64,000 bases of DNA from Streptomyces xiamenensis (lineage in GTDB: Bacteria; Actinomycetota; Actinomycetes; Streptomycetales; Streptomycetaceae): positions 3,720,001-3,784,000 of the forward strand of contig NZ_CP009922.3 of the NCBI RefSeq assembly GCF_000993785.3, in the 5' to 3' direction. The position numbers and the translations under genes are program-made. How positions within the stretch are numbered: the stretch's first letter is position 1; every line of letters starts with the position of its first letter. Below the pieces are notes generated by a model. The model did not search any database. It saw only the letters and a list, made by a program, of their open reading frames with translations, and was not told where the DNA came from. Positions 52,158-60,331 of this stretch are shown here, piece after piece.

Positions 52158-53258
52158 ATGGAGGCTTCCGGGGTGCGGGCCGTCGCGGCGCTGGTCGCCG
52201 GGATGGCCCAGGCGACGCGGCTGCCCGAGGTCGCGCGGGCGGCGGCCGAGGGCGCCAGGCTGGCGCTGGACGGGTCGTTCGCCGCGCTGTCCGTGTGGGA
52301 GCGCGAGCGCGGCCGGCTGCGGGTGCTGGTCAACACCGGGCGGCTGGTGGCCGGCGAGGAGGAGTACCCGGCCGACGAGTCCTACGCCGTCCACGACTTC
52401 CCGGAGATCGCGCTGTCCTCGCCGCGCGAACCGCGGGCCTGGGTGGAGCGGGCGGACGGCCCCCGGCGCGGGTCCGCGCTGCGCCGCCAGGGACGGGGCT
52501 GCTGCGTGGCCGCGCCCCTCGTGCTGGCCGACCGGGCGTGGGGCGAGCTGTACGTGGCGCGGGACATGGGCGCCCCCGTCTTCTCGCCCTCGGACGCCGA
52601 GTTCGCGGCGGTCCTCGCATCCGTCACGGCCACCGGCCTGGCCCAGTACGAGCGTCTGGAGCGGGTGCGGCGGCTGGCGTTCACCGATCCGCTGACCGGT
52701 CTCGGCAACCGCCGCGCGGTGGACGAGCGGCTGGCGCGGGCGGTGGCCGCGCACCGGGCGACGGGAGAGCCGCTGGTGCTGGTGGTGTGCGACGTCAACG
52801 GTCTCAAGCAGGTGAACGACACCTACGGGCACGCCGCCGGGGACCGGCTGCTGGAACGGTTCGGCCGGCTGCTGTCGCTGTGCGCCGCGGCCTTCCCCGG
52901 GGCGCTGGCGGCCCGGCTCGGCGGCGATGAGTTCGCGCTCGTCGTCACCGGGCATCCGGACGCCGAGGTGGAGCGCGCGGTGGCCGGGATGTGCCGCGGT
53001 GCCGCGGATCTCGCGCTGGGGGAGGGGGTGGCCTGCGGGATCGCGGGCACGGGCGAGGGCATCGGGCCGCCCCCGACCGCGCGCCGGCTGTTCCGGCTGG
53101 CGGACGCCGCCCAGTACCGGGCCAAGGCCGCGCACGCGCCGGGCCCCGTGGTGGCGGGCCGGGGCGAGGAGGGCCGGGCGGCGCTGCGGATGGCCGACGC
53201 CCCGCCGCCGGCCGCGCCCGGGGAACCGGAACGCCGCAGCTTCCGGGGCCGGGAGTGA
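52158..53258 (+). CDS. cdgE: GAF-GGDEF diguanylate cyclase (CdgE-like)
   Basis: 366 residues: a GAF domain at about 10-165 (LPEVARAAAEGARLALDGSF, AAPLVLADRAWGELYVAR) and a GGDEF domain at about 175-330 with FTDPLTGLGNRRAVDERLAR, CDVNGLKQVNDTYGHAAGD and an intact active site RLGGDEFALV. It should make c-di-GMP, which controls streptomycete development through BldD. I see no clear RxxD inhibitory site before GGDEF. Position beside cya and hutH matches SCO4931/cdgE as I recall. TAGCCT 7 nt before the ATG indicates a leaderless mRNA. Confidence 0.9.
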   Translation: MEASGVRAVAALVAGMAQATRLPEVARAAAEGARLALDGSFAALSVWERERGRLRVLVNTGRLVAGEEEYPADESYAVHDFPEIALSSPREPRAWVERADGPRRGSALRRQGRGCCVAAPLVLADRAWGELYVARDMGAPVFSPSDAEFAAVLASVTATGLAQYERLERVRRLAFTDPLTGLGNRRAVDERLARAVAAHRATGEPLVLVVCDVNGLKQVNDTYGHAAGDRLLERFGRLLSLCAAAFPGALAARLGGDEFALVVTGHPDAEVERAVAGMCRGAADLALGEGVACGIAGTGEGIGPPPTARRLFRLADAAQYRAKAAHAPGPVVAGRGEEGRAALRMADAPPPAAPGEPERRSFRGRE

Positions 53259-53367
53259 CGGCGGGGCGGCCGTCGCCGTCCGTCCCCGTATCGGGGTCCG
53301 TGTCCGCACATCCGCTGTGCCACCCCGTTCGTGACGATTATCGATTCACTTCGTAGGCTCTGTGAAT

Positions 53368-54942
53368 ATGGCTATGCATCCCATCGTGGTCGACCCCTCG
53401 GGCACCACCCCCGCCGACGTCCTCGCCGTCGCCCGGCACGACGCCCGCGTCGAACTGTCCACCGCCACCCGTACCGCGATGGCCGCCGCCCGCGCCGCCG
53501 TGGAGGACCTCGCGGCCCGCCCCGAGCCGGTCTACGGCGTCTCCACCGGCTTCGGCGCCCTCGCCGTACGCCACATCAGCCCCGAGCTGCGCGCCCGCCT
53601 CCAGCGCAACATCGTCCGCTCGCACGCCGCCGGCATGGGCCCGCGGGTGGAGCGCGAGGTCGTCCGGGCGCTGATGTTCCTGCGGCTGAAGACCCTGGCC
53701 TCCGGCCACACCGGGGTGCGGCCCGAGGTCGCCGAGACCATGGCCGCGGTGCTGAACGTCGGCATCACCCCCCTCGTCCACGAGTACGGTTCGCTCGGCT
53801 GCTCCGGCGATCTGGCGCCCCTGTCGCACTGCGCGCTCACCCTCATCGGGGAGGGCGAGGCCGAAGGGCCAGACGGCCGGGTCCGCCCCGCCGCCGACCT
53901 CCTCGCCGAGCACGGCATCACCCCGCTCGCCCTGCGCGAGAAGGAAGGGCTCGCGCTGCTGAACGGCACCGACGGCATGCTCGGCATGCTGCTGATGGCC
54001 TGCGCCGACCTCGCCGCGCTGTTCACCGCAGCCGACATCACCGCGGCCCTCACCCTGGAAGCGCTGCTGGGCACCGACCGGGTGCTCGCCCCCGAACTGC
54101 ACGCGATCCGCCCGCACCCCGGCCAGGCCGTCAGCGCCGCCAACATGGCGCGCGTGCTGGCCGGCTCGGGACTGACCGGACACCACCAGGACGACGCCCC
54201 GCGTGTGCAGGACGCGTACTCCGTGCGCTGCGCCCCGCAGGTCAACGGCGCGGGCCGGGACACCCTCGCGCACGCCCGGCAGGTCGCCGAGCGCGAACTG
54301 GCCGCCGCTGTCGACAATCCGGTGGTCGTACCGGCGGCCGGTGGCCGTCCGGCCCGCGTCGAGTCCAACGGCAACTTCCACGGCGCCCCGCTCGGCTACG
54401 TGCTGGACTTCCTCGCCATCGCCGTCGCCGATCTCGCCTCCATCACCGAACGCCGCACCGACCGGCTGCTGGACAAGAACCGCTCCCACGGCCTGCCGCC
54501 CTTCCTGGCCGGCGACGCCGGGGTGGACTCCGGGCTGATGATCGCCCAGTACACGCAGGCGGCCCTGGTCAGCGAACTGAAGCGGCTCGCCGTCCCCTCC
54601 TCGGTGGACTCGATCCCGTCCTCCGCGATGCAGGAGGACCACGTCTCCATGGGCTGGTCGGCGGCGCGCAAGCTGCGCACGGCGGTGGCCGGGCTCACCC
54701 GCGTGATCGCGGTGGAGCTGTGCGCGGCCACCCGCGCCCTGGAACTGCGCGAAGGGCTGGCCGCGCAGGGGCTGCGCCCCGGGCCCGCCGCCCGCGCCGT
54801 CGTCGACGCGGTACGGGCGGCCGGAGTGGGCGGGGCCGGGGAGGACCGCTACCTGGCGCCCGACCTGGCGGCGGCCGAGGCGTTCGTGCGGGACGGCGCC
54901 CTGGTGAGCGCCGCCGAGACGGTGGCCGGACCGCTGGGCTGA
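53368..54942 (+). CDS. hutH: Histidine ammonia-lyase
   Basis: 524 residues; converts L-histidine to urocanate and ammonia. The MIO cofactor site reads GSLGCSGDLAPLSH, so the prosthetic group would form from Cys-Ser-Gly instead of Ala-Ser-Gly, as in other streptomycete HutH proteins I recall. Other landmarks: YGVSTGFGAL (Tyr near residue 52), NGTDGMLGM, GHHQDDAPRVQDAYSVRCAPQ and SVDSIPSSAMQEDHVSMGW. ATG 53368 (MAMHPIVV) fits the start of the S. coelicolor protein; GTG 53362 and ATG 53374 are alternatives. Confidence 0.93.
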   Translation: MAMHPIVVDPSGTTPADVLAVARHDARVELSTATRTAMAAARAAVEDLAARPEPVYGVSTGFGALAVRHISPELRARLQRNIVRSHAAGMGPRVEREVVRALMFLRLKTLASGHTGVRPEVAETMAAVLNVGITPLVHEYGSLGCSGDLAPLSHCALTLIGEGEAEGPDGRVRPAADLLAEHGITPLALREKEGLALLNGTDGMLGMLLMACADLAALFTAADITAALTLEALLGTDRVLAPELHAIRPHPGQAVSAANMARVLAGSGLTGHHQDDAPRVQDAYSVRCAPQVNGAGRDTLAHARQVAERELAAAVDNPVVVPAAGGRPARVESNGNFHGAPLGYVLDFLAIAVADLASITERRTDRLLDKNRSHGLPPFLAGDAGVDSGLMIAQYTQAALVSELKRLAVPSSVDSIPSSAMQEDHVSMGWSAARKLRTAVAGLTRVIAVELCAATRALELREGLAAQGLRPGPAARAVVDAVRAAGVGGAGEDRYLAPDLAAAEAFVRDGALVSAAETVAGPLG

Positions 54943-54955
54943 CCGGCGCCGTCCG

Positions 54956-55135
54956 TCAGTGCTCCTCGGCGGGCACCTGGTGCTCGCTGACGGCGTCATT
55001 GCCCACCGCGTCCTCGCCGGCGGCGTCGTTCCCGGCGTGCGCGGTGGGCATCAGCCAGACCAGGCCCAGCACGGCGGCTGCGACGATGCCGGTGAGCAGG
55101 GGCGGGGTGTTGGGGGTAGCACGGTGCTCGGCCAC
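54956..55135 (-). CDS. Small membrane or exported protein, 59 residues
   Basis: Reads MAEHRATPNTPPLLTG, then one hydrophobic helix (IVAAAVLGLVWLMPTAHA) and an acidic tail GEDAVGNDAVSEHQVP. The helix may be a membrane anchor or an uncleaved signal. GTG 55135 is preceded by AGGAG at a 6-nt spacing, good evidence for translation. Function unknown. Confidence 0.65.
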   Translation of the reverse strand: MAEHRATPNTPPLLTGIVAAAVLGLVWLMPTAHAGNDAAGEDAVGNDAVSEHQVPAEEH

Positions 55136-55271
55136 GGGGGGCTCCTGGGGGGCGGGGCGGGGAGAGCGGGGTGGGGGGTGACGCGGTGGCTGGGGTGGTG
55201 CCAAGGCGATGTTAGGGGCCCATGCGGGTCGCGGGGAAGGGCTGTCCGAGGGGCCGGTTACTCTCCGTGTC

Positions 55272-55601
55272 ATGAGTAGCAGCGAGGAAATGCGCCCGGT
55301 CACGGCCGAGGCGGCACAGCACGTACGCGTCCGGGTGGAAATGGTGCTGGAGCTGACGGACGCGGACGAGGTGATCCGGGCCGCCTGGGCGCGGATTCAC
55401 GAGGACGACCTGATGCCCGACGAGGAGCGGCGGCAGGCGGCGGACGCGGTGGCGCAGGACCCGGCCGAGGCGATCGCGTACCTCCTGGACCCCGTCGATC
55501 TGGTGACCGAGGTGCCGGGGATCGAGCTGGCGCAGGCTTCGTGGAGCAGTGAGCTGGCGGAGTACGATCCGGAGGAGACGTGGGACAGTGACGACGAATA
55601 G
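55272..55601 (+). CDS. Acidic hypothetical protein
   Basis: 109 residues, strongly acidic, mostly helical (EAAQHVRVRVEMVLELTDAD, PAEAIAYLLDPVDLVTEVPG) and ending DPEETWDSDDE. No enzyme motif. TACTCT lies 7 nt before ATG 55272, pointing to a leaderless mRNA. Widely conserved in Streptomyces as far as I recall, function not known. Confidence 0.7.
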   Translation: MSSSEEMRPVTAEAAQHVRVRVEMVLELTDADEVIRAAWARIHEDDLMPDEERRQAADAVAQDPAEAIAYLLDPVDLVTEVPGIELAQASWSSELAEYDPEETWDSDDE

Positions 55602-55759
55602 GACAAAGTTTCCCTAAAAGGGGGAACGCTTCGAACGCCGCCCACGTTGTCACGCAGGACGCCGGGACGAAACGTCCCATGCGCGTCCGAATACCCGCAA
55701 CGCAACGCCGCCAGGGCGAGTGCCACAAGGGTGCCCCGGCGGGGATGGAGTGGCTGACG

Positions 55760-57022
55760 ATGAAGGACGGCATGCGGCGCAGGGGCGCCGCCGGTGTGGC
55801 GGTGCTGCTGTCCGGAATGCTCACGCTGGGGGCCTGCAGCCTCAGCGGTGGCAGTGGGGACAGCGACGCCAAGGGCGCCGATCCGACGGCCTCGCAGAGC
55901 GCCTCCGACGCGGCGCAGGCCGCCGACACCTCCGCGGCACAGATCTCCATCACCCCGGGTGACATGGCGGACAACGTCGCCATCACGGACGGTGTATCCG
56001 TCAGTGTGACGGACGGCACGCTCGACACCGTCACCATGAAGGCCACCGACAGCGGCACCGAGGTGGCCGGCACCATATCCGCCGACGGCACCGGCTGGAC
56101 CCCGGACGGGCAGCTCTCGCGGGCCACCCGCTACGAGCTGGCCGTCCGGGCCAGCGACAGCGAGGGCCGCCAGGCCCACCAGAACGCCACCTTCACCACG
56201 ATCTCCCCGGACAACAGCTTCATCGGGAACTTCACCCCCGAGGACGGCTCCACGGTGGGCGTCGGCATGCCCGTCTCGCTGAACTTCGACAAGGAGATCA
56301 CCAACAAGGCGGCCGTCGAGCGGGCCGTGGAGATCAACACCAGCAGCGGCCAGGACGTGGTCGGCCACTGGTTCGGCGACAAGCGCCTGGACTTCCGCCC
56401 CCAGAACTACTGGGAGGCCGGCACGCACGTCACCGTGACCCTGGACTTCAACGGCCTGGAGGCCGCCCCGGGCATCACCGGCGTCCAGGACCGCACGTTC
56501 AGCTTCGACGTCGGCCGCTCGCAGATCAGCACGGTGGACGCCGCGACCCACCAGATGACGGTCGTGCGCGACGGCAGGACCCTCAAGACGGTGCCGATCT
56601 CCTCGGGCAGCGACGAGAACCCCACCTACAACGGCGCGATGGTGATCTCCGAGAAGTACGACGAGACCCGCATGAACGGCGCCACCGTCGGCTTCACCGA
56701 CAGCGACGGCAAGGGTGAGTACGACATCCCCGACGTGCCGCACGCCATGCGCCTGTCGAACTCCGGCACCTTCATCCACGGCAACTACTGGAGCTCCACC
56801 GACATCTTCGGCACCACCAACACCAGCCACGGCTGCGTCGGCCTCGCGGACGCCCAGGGCGCCGACGACCCCGGCACCGACGGCGCCTGGTTCTACGAGC
56901 AGTCCCTGCTGGGCGACGTGGTCGTCGTGGTCAACTCCCCCGACCAGACCATCCAGCCCGACAACGGCCTCAACGGCTGGAACATGGACTGGAACCAGTG
57001 GGTGGCCGGATCCGCCCTCTAA
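55760..57022 (+). CDS. L,D-transpeptidase lipoprotein
   Basis: 420 residues. Signal and lipobox AVLLSGMLTLGACS anchor it to the outer face of the membrane. A Ser/Ala linker and two Ig-like domains (SVSVTDGTLDTVTMKATDSG; GMPVSLNFDKEITNKAAVE) precede a YkuD catalytic domain with IHGNYWSSTDIFG and the catalytic SHGCVGL. It makes 3-3 cross-links in peptidoglycan and is of the LdtMt2 architecture. ATG 55760 has GGAG 9 nt upstream; ATG 55745 is an alternative. Confidence 0.93.
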   Translation: MKDGMRRRGAAGVAVLLSGMLTLGACSLSGGSGDSDAKGADPTASQSASDAAQAADTSAAQISITPGDMADNVAITDGVSVSVTDGTLDTVTMKATDSGTEVAGTISADGTGWTPDGQLSRATRYELAVRASDSEGRQAHQNATFTTISPDNSFIGNFTPEDGSTVGVGMPVSLNFDKEITNKAAVERAVEINTSSGQDVVGHWFGDKRLDFRPQNYWEAGTHVTVTLDFNGLEAAPGITGVQDRTFSFDVGRSQISTVDAATHQMTVVRDGRTLKTVPISSGSDENPTYNGAMVISEKYDETRMNGATVGFTDSDGKGEYDIPDVPHAMRLSNSGTFIHGNYWSSTDIFGTTNTSHGCVGLADAQGADDPGTDGAWFYEQSLLGDVVVVVNSPDQTIQPDNGLNGWNMDWNQWVAGSAL

Positions 57023-57103
57023 GGGCCTGCGGCGGGGCGGATTTCGCGCCGGGCGGACACCCGCGGGGGTGTCCGCCCTCCGTCCGCCTCCTACGCTGAG
57101 GAG

Positions 57104-57451
57104 ATGACCAGCGACCCGTATCAACCGGCCCGCGAGCCCCTGCTGCGGCATCTGATCGGTGATGTGCTGCGCCGGGAGCGGCAGGCACAGGAACGCACCC
57201 TCAAGGACGTGGCCGACGCCGCCCGGATCTCCATGCCGTACCTCTCCGAGCTGGAACGCGGCCGCAAGGAAGCCTCCTCCGAGGTGCTCGCGGCCGCCGC
57301 GGGCGCGCTCGGCCTCACTCTCGCCGACCTCCTCGCCCTGGCCCACCGCGAACTCGCCGGGCCACCACGGATCGCCTCGGTCACCTCACTGACGAGCCGC
57401 CGGAACATCCACGCCCACCGCAACGGCGAGGCGCTGCTCCTGGCCGCCTGA
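57104..57451 (+). CDS. popR: PopR-like XRE regulator of clpP3-clpP4
   Basis: 115-residue helix-turn-helix protein (ERTLKDVADAARISMPYLSE, LERGRKEASSEVLAAAAGAL, about residues 28-66) of the ClgR/PopR group. Its C-terminus ends LLLAA; Ala-Ala ends are the signal through which PopR and ClgR are degraded by ClpP1/P2 in S. lividans. It sits tail to tail with the clpP4-clpP3 operon. PopR activates clpP3-clpP4 when ClpP1 is lost; that role is taken from the literature. TACGCT-GAGGAG-ATG combines a -10 and ribosome binding site. Confidence 0.85.
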   Translation: MTSDPYQPAREPLLRHLIGDVLRRERQAQERTLKDVADAARISMPYLSELERGRKEASSEVLAAAAGALGLTLADLLALAHRELAGPPRIASVTSLTSRRNIHAHRNGEALLLAA

Positions 57452-57463
57452 CGGCACGCATCC

Positions 57464-58081
57464 TCAGGTGCTCAGCGACATCGGCGGCACCGCCCGCCGG
57501 CTGAGCACCTGATCGGCCAGCCCGTACGCCACGGCCTCGCCCGCCGTGAACACCCGGTCACGGTCCATGTCCGCCCGCAGGGCCGCCACGTCGTGCCCGG
57601 TGTGGCGGGCCAGCACCTCCTCCACCTGGGAGCGGACCCGCAGCATCTCCTTGGCCTCCAGGCTCAGATCGGAGATCATCCCCTGCCGCCCGCCGCTGGC
57701 CGGCTGCCCCAGCAGTACCCGCGCGTGCTCCAGCACCACCCGCCGCCCCGGCTCCCCGCCGGCCAGCAGCACGGCCGCCGTGGACGCGGCCTGCCCCACG
57801 CAGAACGTGGAGACCGGCGCGGTCACGAAGCTCATGGTGTCGTAAATGGCCATCAGCGAAGTGAACGAGCCGCCGGGCGAGTTGATGTACAGCGAGATCT
57901 CCTGCTCCGGGGCCTCCGCCTCCAGATGGAACAGCTGCGCGATGACGACGTTGGCGACGCCGTCGTCGATCTCGGTACCCAGGAAGATGACCCGCTCGGA
58001 CAGCAGCCGGCTGTAGACGTCGTACGCCCGCTCCCCGTTCGGAGTGCGCTCGACGACGGTCGGAATCGTGTACTGGCCCAT
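57464..58081 (-). CDS. clpP4: ClpP-like protease subunit with missing catalytic histidine (ClpP4)
   Basis: 205 residues of ClpP fold. The catalytic Ser is present ([16 protein letters not shown]) and the Asp is plausible ([11 protein letters not shown]), but the segment that should read MxHQP is LLGQPASGG: the catalytic His is replaced by Gly. The subunit should therefore be inactive or need a partner. The oxyanion segment YINSPGGSF is intact. It follows clpP3 by 1 nt, implying coexpression and a mixed ClpP3-ClpP4 complex. Confidence 0.92.
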   Translation of the reverse strand: MGQYTIPTVVERTPNGERAYDVYSRLLSERVIFLGTEIDDGVANVVIAQLFHLEAEAPEQEISLYINSPGGSFTSLMAIYDTMSFVTAPVSTFCVGQAASTAAVLLAGGEPGRRVVLEHARVLLGQPASGGRQGMISDLSLEAKEMLRVRSQVEEVLARHTGHDVAALRADMDRDRVFTAGEAVAYGLADQVLSRRAVPPMSLST

Positions 58082-58082
58082 C

Positions 58083-58724
58083 TCAGAACCCCGCCCTTCG
58101 CGACGCGGCGGCCGGCCGTACCTCGGCGAGCGAGGACACCACCCGGTCCACCATCCCGTACTCCCTGGCCTGTTCGGCGGTGAACCAGCGGTCGCGGTCC
58201 CCGTCCCGGTGGATCGTCTCCTCGCTCTGCCCGGTGTGCTCGGCGATGATCCGCTCCATCGTCCGCTTGGTGTGCTCCAGGTGCTCCGCCTGGATCGCGA
58301 TGTCGGCGGTGGTCCCGCCGATCCCGGCGGACGGCTGGTGCATCATGATCCGCGCGTTCGGCAGCGCGAACCGCTTCCCGGCCGCCCCGACACTCAGCAG
58401 CACCTGCCCCATGCTGGCCGCGAACCCCACGGCGAGGGTGGCCACATCGTTCGGGATCAGCCGCATGGTGTCGTAGATCGCCAGCCCGGCGTGCACGGAA
58501 CCACCGGGGGATTGGATGTACAGCAGGATGTCGTCCCGCGGATTCTCCGCCGACAGCACGAGCAACTGCGCGCACACCCGGTTCGCGGACCCCTCGTCGA
58601 CCTCGGTGCCCAGCATGACGATCCGCTGCTCCAGCAACTGCGCGGCCAGCCGGTCGTCGAACGCCGACGGTGCGCGCTCCCCCTCCCGGGCGCGTGGTGG
58701 GGCGAGTGAGGTGGTGGGAACCAT
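58083..58724 (-). CDS. clpP3: ATP-dependent Clp protease proteolytic subunit (ClpP3)
   Basis: 213 residues with a complete Ser-His-Asp triad: [24 protein letters not shown] and [29 protein letters not shown] provides the oxyanion hole. ATG 58724 is chosen because AGGAGG lies 7 nt upstream. It is the first gene of the clpP3-clpP4 operon and acts with AAA+ unfoldases in the cytosol; in Streptomyces the P3P4 pair is a backup when ClpP1P2 fails. A GATCTGCCG...CGGCAGATC dyad lies upstream. Confidence 0.93.
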   Translation of the reverse strand: MVPTTSLAPPRAREGERAPSAFDDRLAAQLLEQRIVMLGTEVDEGSANRVCAQLLVLSAENPRDDILLYIQSPGGSVHAGLAIYDTMRLIPNDVATLAVGFAASMGQVLLSVGAAGKRFALPNARIMMHQPSAGIGGTTADIAIQAEHLEHTKRTMERIIAEHTGQSEETIHRDGDRDRWFTAEQAREYGMVDRVVSSLAEVRPAAASRRAGF

Positions 58725-58805
58725 CGGGCCTCCTGCGGTGGGGCGCGGCGCCGTTCGCCACGCTCGCCTCCCACCATCGGGCGCCGGGCCCCGCACCGGG
58801 AGCCC

Positions 58806-58839
58806 GATCTGCCGGCGGCGAATTAGCCAACGGCAGATC
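58806..58839. promoter_or_regulatory. Candidate PopR site upstream of clpP3
   Basis: Inverted repeat GATCTGCCG (58806-58814) and CGGCAGATC (58831-58839) with a 16-nt spacer, 82 nt upstream of the clpP3 start. I recall that PopR sites of S. lividans use TCTGCC/GGCAGA-like half-sites, but I cannot check that here. Confidence 0.5.
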
Positions 58840-58848
58840 GGCGTCCGT

Positions 58849-58924
58849 GGCGGCCGGTACGCGTCGGCCGGCTCAGCCGGCCCTCCGCCACCCCGATCGG
58901 GCGATCGGGCAGCACAGGCCCGTG
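58849..58924. repeat. Duplicated msrA 3' end (copy A, degenerate)
   Basis: This 76-nt segment matches the 3' end of msrA (59631-59697) in the same orientation, with two substitutions in the shared core plus an 8-bp tandem duplication (GATCGGGC twice) and a 1-nt insertion that break the reading frame. It contains the msrA stop region but no gene, so it is a remnant. Confidence 0.85.
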
Positions 58925-59002
58925 TCGACGAACCGGTGGGCTGTGGTGACCTGTGGCGAAAACAAGTTCGGCTGTCACGCTTGGTCTTCTAGCCTGTGCG
59001 GG

Positions 59003-59449
59003 GTGATCGACTATGACGATTCCGGCAGCCCTGTGGTCCGTGTCGGTGACCCCGGACCTCGGCCCGTACTCATGACGTTCTCGGAGCCGATACGGCCGTT
59101 CCCGAAGGAACCGGCGGTGGACTTCCTCGTCACAGCGTGCGGACCCGGGGTGAGCGTGGAGACGTCGGTGGGGACGTGGGGCGGCGATGGCCTCGACGAC
59201 TTTTTCTCCTCGCTGGCCGAAGACTTCCGAGGGTGGGAGGGGGCGCGCACGTGGCGCTGCCTGGATCATGCCCTCAGCATCTCCGCCGAGCACCACTCGG
59301 GCGGCCATGTCCACCTGACGTGGAGCATCTGCGACCGGCCCTGGGACGAGGGGTGGCAGTTCGAGGCCACCACCGTGCACGCCGCCGGCGAGGAGATGCG
59401 GACCCTCGCCGCCGAGATCCACACCTTCCTCACAAGCGTCGCCCCATAA
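59003..59449 (+). CDS. DUF6228 family protein
   Basis: 148 residues, with the pattern I associate with DUF6228: VRVGDPGPRPVLMTFSEP, RTWGGDGL-like GTWGGDGLDDFFSSLAEDFR and GWEGARTWRCLDHALSI, then a C-terminal EATTVHAAGEEMRTLAAEIH. Function unknown; members are often found among immunity-like or accessory genes. TAGCCT lies 7 nt before GTG 59003 (leaderless). It is the only gene between the two copies of the msrA 3' end, so it was probably brought in by the event that duplicated that end. Confidence 0.7.
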   Translation: MIDYDDSGSPVVRVGDPGPRPVLMTFSEPIRPFPKEPAVDFLVTACGPGVSVETSVGTWGGDGLDDFFSSLAEDFRGWEGARTWRCLDHALSISAEHHSGGHVHLTWSICDRPWDEGWQFEATTVHAAGEEMRTLAAEIHTFLTSVAP

Positions 59450-59630
59450 CCGGGCACACCCCCACCGACCCGCCGTACCTGCCGGCTCGCCAGGAGCACA
59501 CTCGGACAGCCACTGACCGGCCGCCGGGAGCGGACGCCCGTGTCGCCTGTCGCCCCGCCGAGGTCCGGACAGAACAGTCCCCCGGAGGCTCCGTGCCCGC
59601 CGGGGGATGTCGTGGCCGCCCGTCCGCCGG

Positions 59631-59697
59631 GGCGGCCGGTACGCGTCGGACGGCTCAGCCGGCCTTCGCCACCCCGATCGGGCAGGACAGGCCCGTG
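59631..59697. repeat. msrA 3' end and flank (copy B, intact)
   Basis: Starts GGCGGCCGGTACGCGTCGGA and ends CAGGCCCGTG. Counterpart of the degenerate copy at 58849-58924. It includes the last 14 codons and stop of msrA and about 24 nt beyond. Confidence 0.85.
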
Positions 59698-60317
59698 CCG
59701 CCCAGGCCGCAGTAGCCGGCCGGGTTCTTGTCCAGGTACTGCTGGTGGTACTCCTCCGCCACGTAGAACGGGCGGTCGGCCGCCGGGAGGATCTCGGTGG
59801 TGATCGCGCCGTAGCCCGAGGACTCCAGGACCTGCTGGTACGCGGCCCGTGACTCCTCGGCCGTGTCCCGCTGCGCCTGTGAGTGGGTGTGGATCGCCGA
59901 GCGGTACTGGGTGCCCACGTCATTGCCCTGGCGGAAGCCCTGGGTCGGGTCGTGCGACTCCCAGAAGACCTTCAGCAGCTCCGCGTACGAGACCCGCGAC
60001 GGGTCGAAGACGACCCGCACCGTCTCGGTGTGCCCGGTCAGCCCGCTGCACACCTCCTCGTACGTCGGGTTCGGGGTGATCCCGCCCTGGTAGCCGACCA
60101 GCGTCGTCCAGACTCCCTCGGTCTGCCAGAAGCGCCGCTCGGCGCCCCAGAAGCAGCCCAGCGCGAAGTCCGCCACCTCCAGGTGCTCCGGGTACGGCGG
60201 GGCCAGCGGGGTCTCCAGGACGGTGTGCCGTCCCGGGTTGGGCCAGATCGGCTCGGAACGGCCCCGGAGCGCGTCCTCGGGGCCCGGGAGACGGGTCTTG
60301 AAACTGTTCAGCGTCAT
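59655..60317 (-). CDS. msrA: Peptide methionine (S)-S-oxide reductase
   Basis: 220 residues; repairs oxidised methionine with thioredoxin. Catalytic motif [11 protein letters not shown] (Cys about residue 54), [41 protein letters not shown] and [16 protein letters not shown] are all present, and C-terminal resolving-type cysteines are seen in [15 protein letters not shown]. Its 3' end is duplicated 0.8 kb away. Starts 14 nt after the end of the TPR-like gene on the same strand, so they are co-transcribed. Confidence 0.94.
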   Translation of the reverse strand: MTLNSFKTRLPGPEDALRGRSEPIWPNPGRHTVLETPLAPPYPEHLEVADFALGCFWGAERRFWQTEGVWTTLVGYQGGITPNPTYEEVCSGLTGHTETVRVVFDPSRVSYAELLKVFWESHDPTQGFRQGNDVGTQYRSAIHTHSQAQRDTAEESRAAYQQVLESSGYGAITTEILPAADRPFYVAEEYHQQYLDKNPAGYCGLGGTGLSCPIGVAKAG

Positions 60318-60331
60318 CTTTCTCTTCTCTC

